This document shows positions 1-11,821 of a stretch of DNA of 64,000 nt, piece by piece. Below the pieces are notes generated by a model. The model made no database searches and was not told the DNA's origin. It saw nothing but the letters and a program-made list of their open reading frames with translations. Numbering within the stretch: the stretch's first letter is position 1; each line of letters starts with the position of its first letter. The translations under genes and the position numbers were made by a program. This DNA is from Chlorops oryzae. Its lineage: Eukaryota > Arthropoda > Insecta > Diptera > Chloropidae. The stretch covers positions 60,205,291 through 60,269,290 of the forward strand of contig CM035806.1 in NCBI GenBank assembly GCA_020466095.1, given 5' to 3'.

Positions 1-1268
1 CGCGGATATAATAGATACTGCGTCCGATATCATAGATTCTACGACGGAATTTTTTGAGTGTAGATAGAATGTTAAAGTAGAAGATATCGAAAAGAACAGA
101 GAATAGTTTCATTTGGAGCTCGCAAGGCGTTTTGAGGGAACCCAGCAAACATTTAACCTTACTAATCAATTGGAAGCAATTTGCGCCCGCAAGCAAAAGG
201 CTTGGATCGAAGTGTTGGAATTTATTTGGAATTCAAGTGTAAATAACTAAAATGGCTCCCATTTTATTCAATTGGACTTGAGATTGGAAAACATTTAAAT
301 CCAAGCAATCGAATTAAATATTTTCCAAGCCTAAACAAGCAGTAACAATCCGATGTAGGCGGGTTCAATCCCCACTGTTGCGAGCGTTATTTTTTTTTTT
401 TTCAATACTTAGGTAGATTATAATATTACATTTAAATAATATTTCAAAACTAAGAGGATAACTAGCTTTCATCCAAACATATATGGAAAAAAAAATAAAA
501 ATTTTGTTAGCACATGCGTATGTATGTGTATGCATTACGTTTCTGACGACCGGATAGGAACCTAAATTTATAACTGCCAACTTCCATTCTCCCCCCTAAG
601 TGGATCAAATTTTACCACAGATATCATTCTACGTCCCAATTTTTCCTCAACCTTTTTTCGCCCGGGACAGGAATCGAACTCGAGCCTTCCAGGGTGCAAA
701 TCACAACACGCTTCAGTACGCTACCGAAAGATCTCATTCGCGAGTGCTAGATTTAATACATTAACGTTCGAAAAAATCGAACTGTAGACGCCTCGTATGT
801 ACATATGTACGATATCTATATAACATACATATTATTTTGGGTGGATTTGCGAAGTACTTGAGAAATTCAACGTTTCCCAAGTACATTTGGAAAGCGTTTG
901 GGAAATGTTTGCAAATTTAATAAGTATAGCACATATATGATAGGAAATTTTTCAATGGGTTCGTTTGACTCTGGTTTATCCTTTTGGATTTTCTCTCTCA
1001 AGCGAGCGAATACAATAGAGTTATTTAAACTGGTAATGAACTGTTCATTTATGTATTTTTCAAGTTAATTTTTTTATGAATAACTGTGTAGTTAGTTGCG
1101 TTCATAGTTTTGTTAAGGGCTCTGCTATCTACATATGTACGTATGCATATGGAATATTCGCTAATGCAAAATGGTGTCCCAAATAATTACACTATGATTT
1201 TTAACCATAAACTTGAAAGCGTTAAATACCTTTACCCGCCATTATAGTAAATGCTTTTTATATATTGT
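1..1268. other. Intergenic, repeat-derived; no gene recognised
   Basis: No credible coding region is visible. The stretch holds a tRNA-like box pair (annotated separately at 660-730) and a second isolated B-box-like GGTTCAATCCC near 368. A motif CCCAGCAAACATTT near 137 is partly mirrored by AAATGTTTGC near 905, which may mark the ends of an old element with internal tRNA-like sequence, but the match is short. The first 60 bases could be the tail of a coding segment with repeated DIID-like residues; this is too little to call. Confidence 0.5.
660..730 (-). repeat. tRNA-like (SINE-type) box A/box B module
   Basis: Read on the minus strand, GGTAGCGTACTGAAG (box-A-like) is followed about 40 bases later by GAGTTCGATTCC (box-B-like) and then a purine-rich run. 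The intervening bases do not form a convincing anticodon stem, so this is a tRNA-derived repeat rather than a tRNA gene. Similar modules recur throughout the window. Confidence 0.55.
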
Positions 1269-2239
1269 TACTACGTTTATGCATCATGTTAACCCAGGTA
1301 TATTCAACTCAAGTCAATTCAACCCCCTGGCATAAACGCTCTTTATAATCGAATTAGAGAATTTACTCGGGCATGACTAGCCATACCATATGTCCGTTTT
1401 TTCGCTGGACAGTCCGTTTTTTCTAAGCCGATACAGCGGTCATGCGAACGTATTTGAAATCATGAATTGTCATGCGATTGTACTTTTTTTTTTAGAAATA
1501 TGCCCACAGCCCATCATTTTTTGAATTCAAAATTTTCAAGATCCGACAAACGACGAGTACCGTTGTGCCCTAATGTAAAGGGGTACATTGACAAGTTTGA
1601 TTTAAATTGGCTTGTTATGACGTTGAAAATTTTGGTGAAGAATAATTTTTTGTATACACTTAAAAACTGGTGATTTGCACTCTCAAAACTTAAATGCTAA
1701 GTTGTATTTGGAAATCTCACAATTGTTAGTTCGGAGTCCGAAGAATTCAATTTGTTTGAACTGAAATAATGGATTTTTGTGTAAATATATATTTAAAAAT
1801 GTGTCCGTTTTTTGTACATTTTTTTCCAATTTAGCGTACAGCTAAATTAATTTTTTTTAAACATTTGTCCGTTTTTTTTTTGCAGAAGCAAGATGGTAAC
1901 ATACGGCATGACGTGTTGCTGGTGTACATGCTTGCTAAGATCCTACGCGCATACTTTACACATGGAATTCATAAATTCGCTTGAATTCAAAGAAGTTTTT
2001 GCGAATGACAAAAAATCCAACTCATTTCGACTTTTAGTCATGCAATGCAATGTGTGCCCCATACATCTATATTTCTAAAAACATAAAATTCGTGTATGTC
2101 ATGCCGCATCGCTGTGTCAGTGCCTCTTTAGAATAAAACTGGGTTAGTCTTTCAGCTCAAGTTCAAATTTGCCCGTTTACGCTCAGGTTTTCTACCCGGG
2201 TTGAGTATACCTGGGTTAACATGATGCATAAACGTAGTA
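1269..2239. mobile_element. Non-autonomous DNA transposon with ~40-bp terminal inverted repeats
   Basis: The left end starts TACTACGTTTATGCATCATG and continues through TTAACCCAGGTATA; the right end is the same sequence inverted, with about one mismatch in the first 40 bases. TGT flanks both sides and may be a 3-bp target duplication. The interior repeats the motif GTCCGTTTTTT at least four times (near 1391, 1411, 1803 and 1867). No transposase is recognised, so the element must have been moved in trans. The superfamily is not identified. Confidence 0.7.
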
Positions 2240-2453
2240 TGTGTTGCGCTCTTCCATCCGTTAAGGAAAATATTTTCAAAAAATTCTTTTGTTAAGAAAT
2301 TATCTATAGGTACTTATGTATATTATTAAATAGCTGCTCTTCGAAGGAATCAAATTTCAATGGAATAATGCTTAAAAATTTCAAAAAAAAAAAAAAAAAA
2401 AAATAAAGAAAAAATTAACCGCCAAATACACAAGTTTACAAATAAAGGCCAAC
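2240..2453. other. Short AT-rich spacer
   Basis: Contains a poly-A run near 2383-2402. Nothing else recognised. Confidence 0.5.
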
Positions 2454-3879
2454 TTTTGGACCAGAAAAACTGGATAGCGACCCTATAGGAATTTTTCGTG
2501 CTGATTCCGAATCTGGTACCCGTTTTTCTCTATCACGTCAAGTTTTTGAGAAATCGTTAAATAACGGTTTTTGACATTTTTACCTATAGTCTATGTCAAT
2601 AATGAGGTCGTAGATCCTATATGCCTTAACCGATTTCAAAGTTTTTGGTACTCATATGAAAGAGGAATGACAACGCAACATATCCTTTATACACAAATTT
2701 GGAATTGATTCAGTAACTTGGAAGCTATAGGGCAAAAAACGCGATGCTGATTTCCAATTTTTAGCGATTTTGTTTAAAAACTTGAAATTCAAATGGTTAT
2801 AATTTCCGAACCAAGGCTGGTATTCCAGGTCTTAATACTTTGAATGAAAGAACAATCAATTGAAAAAGTTTTGAGCCTAAAACAAAAAAAATCCGTTGCG
2901 TCGTTATAATTTTATGAGGATTTTCGCTGAAAATGACAAAAACGAATTTTTATTTTTGGTATATTCTTCGCTCGTTCATATGTATATTTCAGTTCGAATT
3001 GTGTATGTTGGTAAAACTGGCTTAAAAAACATAAAACTTAAATTCTATTTTAAACCTATCTCTAAAGCTAAAACCAATTTAAACTTTAAAAATGAACAGA
3101 ATTTGAACTGAGCCTTTTGTATTGTTTACTATCTGTTTCGCGTATAAAGGACGAGCAATAGTCACAATAGACTATTGCTGGTCCCTTATACGCGAAACAG
3201 ATAGTAAACAATACAAAAGGCTCAGTTCAAATTCTGTTCATTTTTAAAGTTTAAATTGGTTTTATCTTTAAAGATAGGTTTAAAATAGAATTTAAGTTTT
3301 ATGTTTTTTAAGCCAGTTTTACCAACATACACAATTCGAACTGAAATATACATATGAACGAGCGAAGAATATACCAAAAATAAAAATTCGTTTTTGTCAT
3401 TTTCAGCGAAAATCCTCATAAAATTATAACGACGCAACGGATTTTTTTTGTTTTAGACTCAAAACTTTTTCAATTGATTGTTCTTTCATTCAAAGTATTA
3501 AGACCTGGAATACCAGCCTTGGTTCGGAAATTATAACCATTTGAATTTCAAGTTTTTAAACAAAATCGCTAAAAATTGGAAATCAGCATCGCGTTTTTTG
3601 CCCTATAGCTTCCAAGTTACTGAATCAATTCCAAATTTGTGTATAAAGGATATGTTGCGTTGTCATTCCTCTTTCATATGAGTACCAAAAACTTTGAAAT
3701 CGGTTAAGGCATATAGGGTCTACGACCTCATTATTGACATAGACTATAGGTAAAAATGTCAAAAACCGTTATTTAACGATTTCTCAAAAACTTGACGTGA
3801 TAGAGAAAAACGGATACCAGATTCGGAATCAGCACGAAAAATTCCTATAGGGTCGCTATCCAGTTTCTCTGGTCCAAAA
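2454..3879. mobile_element. Foldback-like element: ~700-bp inverted arms, short loop
   Basis: TTTTGGACCAGA at 2454 starts an arm repeated in inverted orientation down to 3879. The mirror centre is near 3166, where AGCAATAGT and ACTATTGCT flank a few bases. The arms differ at only a handful of positions (for example TCTAAAGCTAAAACC against TTTAAAGATAAAACC), so they are young or kept alike by gene conversion. A 71-codon open frame appears once in each arm (2896-3111 + and 3222-3437 -) as a mirror image; nothing suggests it is translated. No transposase and no clear target duplication are visible. Confidence 0.75.
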
Positions 3880-5399
3880 CCTTGTATACCTGTGATATTG
3901 GTTGGTTATATTAATAATGCCTTAATTCAAGTTGTCCTAAGTCGACAGAATGGCAAGACGTCGAACGAAAAGTACGTTAAGTAACCTAAACTATGTCAAA
4001 ACCATATTCTCGAAAGGTAACATATAGGCGCTCGATTTTATGTAAAAACCTTTTACATAAAACACCTTACCTATATCTACATATGCTTGAATATGCGTAA
4101 CATACATAACTGTTTTGAGGCCTAAAATCGCATCGTTTCAGTCATCTGCTTATATTGATACATAAAAATCCATGAAAAGTAATCAAGAGACAATTATGGG
4201 AAAAAGAAAAGAAAAGAAAAGAAAGAAAAGAAAATAAGAGAAAAGAGAATAAAATGAAATGAAATAAAATAAAACGGAAGACTGAAGAAGGAAAATACTT
4301 ATGATTATAGTTGCACACTTCAATATGTATGTACATAAGTACACTTACGTATGCATGGTCGCTCTTCTCGCGACACGAATATCCCAGCACGTAGCTCCCA
4401 TTACATTGTTTAGTGTTAAAGTGCAACTTTGCGATCAAACTCGTTACAGATTCCGTTTGGATTACAGAAATGAAAATAAAAATAACGATTATTATGTCAA
4501 GCGGACCAAACGGAAACCCACAAAATCGACAAATTTCAATATGGATGCTGTACCACAAACTATTACACTGAGAAAAATGTGCACTGAAATATTTTCGTAT
4601 ACTTTATTCTTGACTTTTAACGTCATGACGTGTGTGGATTGGAAATAATATGGCCACGATATTAAGTTTTTTATTTCAATATTTTCAATTTTAAATTAAA
4701 AAAAAAAAAAAAACATTTATTGTTCTTATTCAATGGGGTTTAAAATTTCAAATTTATGATACGGACAATAAAAAACAATTCAAATTCTTTACACCAAACT
4801 TGCTGAGGTGCTATGCTCCACAAGGGGATTAAGGAATTGAGAAGAAGAAGTGGAATATCGAATTTGATAGTCTTCACGTCATAGTAAATATTTTCTCACA
4901 GGTCAGTTTTTGTCGGAGTAGAAATTGCTTCTTTTTTGACATTGCCAACCATTACGTGGAATTTCAAGTTTCTATAGCCTTTTGTACGGATGTTATGAAA
5001 AATCGTGAGTTTTGGGCGGGTGTGTGGGCGTGGCTTTCATAGTATGGTAGCTTCTTTTTTTTCTCGCGGATGACCACATTCTGTATTTGATCTATAAAAT
5101 AAACATCATTTGAGCGCGTTTAGTGTTGGTTGTTCTATAAGAATTGTCCCCTAAGTATTTGAATGTATTTTATATTAGGCCGGGTCGATTTGTATGGGTG
5201 GAAAAATAATCAAAAATGGTATAACAAAATCGTAATCTACGACAAATTCGAAGAAAATTTCCCTCAGAAACCATAGTCCTAAAATCAATCCCTGTTCCGC
5301 GCAAATCGACCTCAAAATTTTTCAATGACGATAAGTTTTCATTGAAGTTTTTTTTTTAAGTATTTTTTTTTTATTATTTTGTTAAAATTAAGATAAAAG
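3880..5399. other. Intergenic; simple-sequence tract
   Basis: No gene recognised. A purine-rich AAAAG/AAAAT tract lies at about 4200-4275, and a 12-bp inverted repeat (TTTTATGTAAAA with a 3-base loop) near 4034-4060. Open frames across 4142-4648 on both strands depend on the simple tract and show no recognisable domain. Confidence 0.5.
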
Positions 5400-5765
5400 T
5401 TAGTTTTTTAAATCTTTTTTGCACTCCATTCGAGCCGTTCTTCCACGACTTTCCAATGTTAATGCTATCACATCATTTCGATTTTTTTCTGTAACTCGCT
5501 GTGAAACACTAGTCAGAAGCTGCACACATCGCTCTGTTCCTTGAATGTGTAAGGGAATTTTCGGGTCAGCCAACGGTGGAGCGTCAAACCCAATGTACTC
5601 CAACAAGTGTTTGTAAGGAATGTTGGCCGTGAAGGGAGGCTCAGATAAAATGTTGTCATCATCCAAATCTATCATATTCATGTAGTCCAAGCATTCAAAA
5701 TTGATCGTAAACTTTTTGTAAATTCTAAGTTTGGCTGGATTATAGAGCTTATCGCGATAATGCAA
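5400..5765 (-). pseudogene. C-terminal fragment of a transposon-derived protein
   Basis: A 121-codon frame on the minus strand ends in a segment with the order P-L-H-x-Q-x-x-E-R-C-V-x-L-L-T, then a basic stretch and an arginine-rich tail. This resembles the conserved C-terminal end of uncharacterised transposon-derived proteins common in insects and cnidarians (typically PCHTQAVERCVKLVTEAS). The resemblance is from memory and the family has no firm name here. There is no start context, no upstream domain in frame and no visible terminal repeats, so it is probably a decayed remnant. An unrelated spurious frame cannot be fully excluded. Confidence 0.45.
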
Positions 5766-6620
5766 AATTTCTCTTTCACGAACATTTTTTCTTTAATCGA
5801 AAAGCATTGTTAGCAAGACGTTTTCGGGATGAGCAAAATATGGATTATTTTATACATTGTATATGTCTTAATTGCATTTAATTTAAATACTACACTCAAT
5901 AACGGTACCTTTTGGACTAGTGGTCCAAAGTTAAAAAAATCAGCTCTTGGCATAAGCTATCGCGTATTAAAATAATGCAGAAAATTCCGTGGACCCCTGT
6001 ATAAACATTTTTTTTTTTTTTGTGTAGATGAACACAATGAGTTACATGAATGAAAGTCCAAAAAATTATACGAACCAGAAAACGATTTAAGTTGGATCAA
6101 AGAGAGTTTCAGTCAATCTCTGAACCTTTTGAGGAGAAAAGCATTTGCTCTCGTATCAAACTTGCTTTGCAAGTAGAAAGAGCTCTCTTTTCGGAAGTTA
6201 AAGAGGGAAAGGTTAGCGTGCTGGGCGGTGTTGTCTATGGTTTTTGTTGTTGTTGTTGTTGTATTCGTTGTTGTTGTCGTCGTTGTTTTGATATCTGTGT
6301 ATTTTTCTATTTATGTTTTGTCGCTATTGTATGTATTGCAAGCGATTCATATGCATATCTTGGGACTTTCGTCTCATGTCTGACGTCCGACGTCCGACGT
6401 CTGCCACCTGCCCGCGGGCGTCTCTCGGCAACCAGTCGAACTCTTAGGGAAGATGAAGATCTTGTTTTTCCGCAATGAACGCGCGCATCCTCAACTTGAC
6501 TCATAATGGCGCTCACTTTCCGTTTAAGAGGGGTCGAACAGATGAATTTCGAATAGAGGGACAGACGCGACTGACTGCTCGACTAGATGGCTTACATAAT
6601 CGTCTGTTGTGAGTTTTCGT
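5766..6620. other. Upstream region of the glycine-rich protein gene
   Basis: Non-coding as far as visible. It holds a GTT microsatellite at about 6243-6290 and three tandem copies of a CGTCCGA-like motif near 6380-6400. These could carry regulatory information for the gene starting near 6655, but no specific factor site is claimed. Confidence 0.45.
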
Positions 6621-6621
6621 G

Positions 6622-6686
6622 TATAAAACGCTGCTCAGAGACTCTTGCCGTGTCATTAACGGTTTTGCATTGAACAAGTTCGGTTA
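6622..6686 (+). promoter_or_regulatory. Core promoter: TATA box, initiator and DPE
   Basis: TATAAAA lies at 6622-6628. An arthropod initiator-like TCATTA is at 6653-6658, putting the A (+1) at 6655, 33 bases after the start of the TATA box. GGTTA at 6682-6686 matches the DPE consensus RGWYV exactly at +28 to +32. All three elements have the spacing known for fly promoters and lie about 140 bases upstream of the start codon of the glycine-rich gene. The start site is inferred, not shown. Confidence 0.7.
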
Positions 6687-6795
6687 CCGGAAACGGAGAA
6701 GAGACCGTGCCGTTGAAGTTGAAAAGGTTTGGAACAGATTTTCGCTATTTGATTGCAGTTTCGGAAAGCGAAGATCGAACGAAGGCTTTCTAATA

Positions 6796-8734
6796 ATGGC
6801 AAAGTTGTTCATTGTAAGTACACGCCGATCAGGACTCACTCGAAATTCATGGGACTATAGAGTTTTAATAAAAATTTTCTTCTTCATTTCAGTTGAGCGC
6901 TCTTCTACTTGCTGGTGGAGTTCAGGGCAAGCCGTCTTTCGGTAGAGAGCATGTGCACATACGTATACACCTGCCTGAAGGCGGTGGTGGTGGTGGTGGC
7001 GGTGGTGGCGGTGGGGGCGGTGGTGGCGGTGGTGGAGGCCATGATGATCACAGTGGTGGCTTTGGTGGCTATTTAGGAGGCGGCGGCGGTGGTCATGGTG
7101 GTGGGGGTCATGATGATGTAATTGGACCTTTGACCGGAGGACTTCTCGGTAGTGGGCTTCTAACTATCGGTGGTGGCCACGGCGGCGGTGGTGGCCACGG
7201 CGGCGGTGGTGGTCATGGTGGCGGCTACGGAGGCGGACATGGTGGTGGCGTTCATGAAACTCTAATTATTTCTGATGCTGGTGGTCATAGCGGTGGTTTT
7301 AGTGGCGGACATGGCGGTGGTTTTGGTGGCGGACATGGCGGTGGTTTTGGTGGCGGACATGGCGGTGGTTTTGGTGGTGGACATGGCGATGGCTACAGTG
7401 CAGGTGGTGGCGGTGGCGGACACAGTAGCACACTTATCATTTCTGAAAGTGGTAGCAGTGGTCACGGACATGGCGGCGGCGGCGGCAGTGGTGGCTACGG
7501 TGGCGGTGGGTTTGGAGGTGGTGGTCACAGCTCTGGTAGCTCCGTTGATACATATGCTGTTGTGGAAGAATCTGCGCACAGTGCTGGCGGTGGCGATGGA
7601 GGTTACAGCTACGAAGGTGGTAGCCATGGAGGCTTCAGCAGCGGAGGAGACTCAGGGAATTCACATGCAGTTGCAGCAGCTCTAACAGCCTCAGCAGGTA
7701 GCATACATGGTGGTGCTGGTGGTGGTTATGGTAACAGTGGAGGCTATGGCGGCAACAGTGGCCACGATAGTGCGAAAATTGCTGCTATAGCTGCCGCAGC
7801 TGCTGGTTCATCGTCACATGGAAGCGGAGGCTACGGAGGTGGCAGTAGTCACGGAGGCGGTGGTAGCTACGGCGGGCACGGTGGCTCGAATTCTGTGGCA
7901 CACATTGCCGCAATTGCAGCAGATTCTGGATCATCTCACACTAGTGGTGGTGGCTATAGCGGTGGTAGCTATGGAGGCAGTAGTCATGGTGGGCACGGTG
8001 GCTCGAATTCTGTGGCACACATTGCCGCAATTGCAGCAGATTCTGGATCATCTCACACAAGTGGTGGTGGCTATAGCGGTGGTGGCTATGGAGGCAGTAG
8101 TCATGGTGGGCACGGTGGCTCCAATTCTTTAGCGCACATTGCAGCAATCGCAGCAGCTACCGGAGGCTCCCACAGCAGTGGTGGTGGCTATAGCGGTGGT
8201 AGCTATGGAGGCAGTAGTCATGGTGGGCACGGTGGCTCGAATTCTGTGGCACACATTGCCGCAATTGCAGCAGATTCTGGATCATCTCACACAAGTGGTG
8301 GTGGCTATAGCGGTGGTAGCTATGGAGGCAGTAGTCATGGTGGGCACGGTGGCTCCAATTCTTTAGCGCACATTGCAGCAATCGCAGCAGCTACCGGAGG
8401 CTCTCACAGCAGTGGTGGTTATGGAAGTGGTAGCTACGGAGGCGGTAGCTACGGAGGCGGTTCAGGACATGACGATGGAAAAATCGCAGCGATTGCAGCA
8501 GCAACAAGTGGCGGTGCACACAGTGGCGGCTCCGGCGGCTATGGAGGTCATGGATCATACGGCGGAAGCAGTGGCGATAGCTACAGTAGCGGTGGAAGTA
8601 GTAGTGGTCACGATGTCGCCAGTATAGCTGCTATTGCCGCAAGCTCAGGTAGTTCGCAAGGTGGTGCGGGAGGCTATGAGTATTCCCCTCCTAGCAGTGG
8701 AGGCGGTTGGCAATCATCAGGCTGGGGTAAATAG
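6796..8734 (+). CDS. Secreted glycine-rich structural protein (two coding exons)
   Basis: Exon 1 (6796-6813) encodes six residues, MAKLFI, and ends at a GTAAGT donor. Exon 2 (6893-8734) follows a TTTCAG acceptor in the same frame. Joined, they give 619 residues. Residues 1-18 form a typical signal peptide with a probable cut after VQG; a short HVHIRIHLPEG segment follows, and the rest is about half glycine with His, Ser and Tyr. Residues near 36-55 are almost pure glycine. Eight IAAIAA blocks (AKIAAIAA, VAHIAAIAA, LAHIAAIAA and others) punctuate the C-terminal half. Five 117-bp (39-residue) tandem units begin at 7874. The composition fits a cuticle, eggshell or silk-like extracellular matrix protein; no chitin-binding domain is seen, so the tissue is unknown. 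The intron right behind the signal-peptide start is typical of insect cuticle genes. Confidence 0.85.
6814..6892 (+). other. 79-bp phase-0 intron of the glycine-rich gene
   Basis: Starts GTAAGTA and ends with a pyrimidine-rich TTCTTCTTCATTTCAG. Removing it fuses MAKLFI to LSALLLAGGVQG and produces a proper signal peptide, which is why the upstream ATG was chosen. Confidence 0.85.
7310..7390 (+). repeat. 24-bp coding minisatellite (GGHGGGFG units)
   Basis: Four near-identical 24-bp copies of GGCGGACATGGCGGTGGTTT plus GGT, encoding GGHGGGFG. The last copy has a Gly-to-Asp change. Confidence 0.75.
7874..8458 (+). repeat. 117-bp coding tandem repeat, five units, A-A-B-A-B order
   Basis: Units begin with GGGCACGGTGG at 7874, 7991, 8108, 8225 and 8342, exactly 117 bp apart. 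Type A encodes SVAHIAAIAADSGSSHTS and type B SLAHIAAIAAATGGSHSS. The order A-A-B-A-B, together with a CACACAAGT variant shared by the second and fourth units but not the first (CACACTAGT), indicates duplication of a 234-bp A+B pair. The last unit diverges towards its end. Confidence 0.85.
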
Positions 8735-9073
8735 GGCGCCAAGGATACGGCAACGATTATCTTCAACCATGCTTAAATACATGCCTTTCATACGCAAGGC
8801 CAAGAGCGCACGTATTTATTCTAGTCCAACTGTCAATTGACACCATATCCACGCAGCGGGAGCAAAGGTAACCAGCCTTATGAGCACGCATCGTGCTGAA
8901 CATCTATTCATTTCATTTTCATTTCCGGTTGCAAGCCATCCATTTGCGATTTCCAAATTCGAATTCATGTCTACTACCATATGAATAATTTATCTCCTGC
9001 TACTGTATTTATTTTTATCTATATATATATATTATATATGTATTTAATTTAAATAATTTTTTTTATTTATGTA

Positions 9074-9079
9074 AATAAA
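9074..9079 (+). terminator. Candidate poly(A) signal of the glycine-rich gene
   Basis: AATAAA about 340 bases after the stop codon, in AT-rich sequence. It is the first perfect hexamer noticed downstream of the gene. Confidence 0.5.
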
Positions 9080-11687
9080 CCTCGAGAAATTTGAACGAGC
9101 TTTCTTTTTTGAAGTCCACGAAAGTGCCTATTCTTCTTCTTACTGAGTGGAACTGACAAAAGCTTGAATCTCTGCTCTCGGAGCAACGGTTTCTTGCTTT
9201 TGAATTCGGTCGGAGTTTGTTTCCATTTTGACATTTGAAAATTATCACAGTAAACAACAAAAACCGCTGCGCGTATTAAAACGACAAAAAAAAAATTATT
9301 CAAAAAAATAACAAGCATTTAGTATCTTGCTTATTGAAAAAGAAAGGCTTGCAGCCTATTAAAGTCACAATGTAACCCATAAATCACGGTGTTAAGCGGC
9401 CTCAAGTTTGGTACATAAGATCCTATTAAAAAACTTTTTCAAAAGCATTCGAACAAAAGCTTAATTTGTTACCGAAAGAAAGGAAATATTCGAAATTAAA
9501 TTTGACTTTTGTTCGGAAAACTTTTCTGGACAATCATAAGCCTCATTGGATCGCTGCAGAAAGCTTTTTTCGAGCAAACCTATTCTATTTTTCTAATTAT
9601 TAAAACTGTGAAATCAGGTTTAATCGAAGTGATGAGTCGAAGTTATATAGAATACATACATAAATATTTAAAGGGTTTTTTGAGTTTGAACTAGATTGAC
9701 TCACAAAAGTCGTTGTGGGCTTGGCGTCCAAATAAAGATTTTATTTAAAAAAAACAAACAAAAAATCAAATCAAATGCACCATGTAAATTTCCCCCATAC
9801 ATCACAGCTTGCACCTTACGGCAATTCGGTTGTTTTAAATGAAAAAATATCGATCATTGAATTTGCTGAATATTTTCAAGCGGACTTCGAATTTCATAGG
9901 TATTCTCGAGCTTAATTAAATTTGATTGAATCAATTTCACTGCAACATATAATGTGCAGTCTACAGGAATTGCAATCGATAAGCAATTAATTAGTTATTT
10001 CGTCTTTAATTAAGCGAAATTGTTGAATGAAAGCAACAAATTGTATGCTATGAAGCGGTTTCAGTGATCAAAGCGTTGCGTGCCACAGGCAACAGGTTAA
10101 ACATTATATTAATTTCATATTGTTCCCTCAATGGCTCAGCATATGGTTATTTGATCAATACAAATATTCCTGTTTTCATGGGCTCAAATTTCAATTAAAA
10201 TTTTTGAGGTATTTATGTATGATAAAAAACCATTTTTATTTGTAATGTGCAAATCGAAATTTATTGTGAAAAAGCTTTGCGAATATTATTCGCAATCGTG
10301 GAGCAGAAATGATACTTAAAGCTTATCCCCAATTTAGAATTTAATTCCTGTTTCCACATTTTGCTTAACTTCAGACGAATTCGATTGATATTTTCCTATG
10401 AAAAATCCATGTTTTTCTTTTTTGTGCTAATATAAAAATATACAGGATTTCTGGGAAGCCAAATGCAACATTTTAATATGCTTATGCCTAGTTTAAGAGT
10501 TAAAAGGTATATTTATATAAGAGCCTTTACTCAGACATGCAGTCAGTTAAGTGTCCATGAGAACCGCATGCAAAAAACTTGAAATTTACTTGGAAATAAA
10601 TGAATTACTTTCACCCTTCATCTTTCAGCGAGATATCAAGTAATGAAGAAGTATTGAGTGTGCAGGTTGTGCACGCGACTTTCCGGCCTTACTGCGCCTG
10701 AGATATGAACATGTCAATTTTTAATGTAAGCTGATATGCTTTTCAGACCAGCAGCTATATCTGCAAACAAAATCTGAATTTAGGATATTTTCGCTGCAAC
10801 ATTGGCGAAAAAATAACGAAATAAAAATTTATTCTGGGCAACATAGCAAGCTACGAGTATATGTATTCTATTCCCTCCAGAAATTGCGAGTTGTTGAACT
10901 GTAGCGTTTCACTTGTTTCACTTGTTTCATTTACTTAATTTTCGTTTAATGTGCAAGTGCTAACTGCATATATGTGAGCATAGACTCTTAAGGGTGAAGG
11001 CGTGTTGATTCCGAAAGCATATTGCCACCTGATTTGCCATTGAATTGCGGGCCACTTCAGTTTCCGATTCGTGTTGCTATTGCAATACTACTTAAATTTA
11101 AGGGAGTGATGTGATGATTTTAGGGCTGTTTCAGTTTTCAGCTTTTAAATCAATGTGTTGCAATGAAATATCTCCATTTGTGGGCGTGTAATGTCCACCG
11201 CCATCTGTCATTCGTCATGGTCAACGTTTGTTTCGAGGTTTCGCCTGTGTACTGAACATCTATGAAAAGAATTAAATTAATTATTGAATAACTAACGTTT
11301 TAACAGAAGATCATCTGCTGGGCATCTTCAAAGTTGTAATACAGTTTAAAGTATGGACTTGCGCAAACACAAAAATTTCATTGAATTTGGTTTGTATGGA
11401 TGGCATTTTCCGAAGGCTGGAAACACACCGATTTCAAAACTTTCTGTTTTTTTGTTGAATGGCTGAATTTGTTTGCTTATCATTGAAAACATGCTTAAAG
11501 GGACCTCCAAGCAACTGATCTAAGAATCGAGGATGCAGTGGATAGAAGAAAATGGAGAAAAATTCAAAACATGCGGACCCCGGTATAAGCCGGGAAAGAA
11601 CACGCTAGAAAAAGAAGAAGAAGAAGAAGATCATTGAAAACATACATGCCCCTGACCCCCTCGCCCACCTCAAACTAGGTCTATTGA
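9080..11687. other. Intergenic AT-rich DNA
   Basis: No gene, no recognisable repeat ends and no tRNA-like box pair noticed. Short open frames at 9063-9318 (-) and 9509-9694 (+) lack start context or domains. A short GAA microsatellite is at about 11615-11630. Confidence 0.5.
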
Positions 11688-11821
11688 AATTAATCGAATA
11701 CTCGAATGTTGAAATGCGACTTTTCGAAATTTGATCAAAATCGAACAATCGAATGTGGCATTAATTTTTATGTCACAAAAATATTTAAGGGAAATGTTCA
11801 AATTATATTTCATTTGCGAAC

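Noticed and set aside
2896..3437. Identical 71-codon frames in the two foldback arms
   Set aside because: Mirror images of one sequence without domain, splice or start evidence.
7262..8627. Long open frames on both strands in other frames of the glycine-rich gene
   Set aside because: They arise from the GGN-rich repeats and have no start context or domains.
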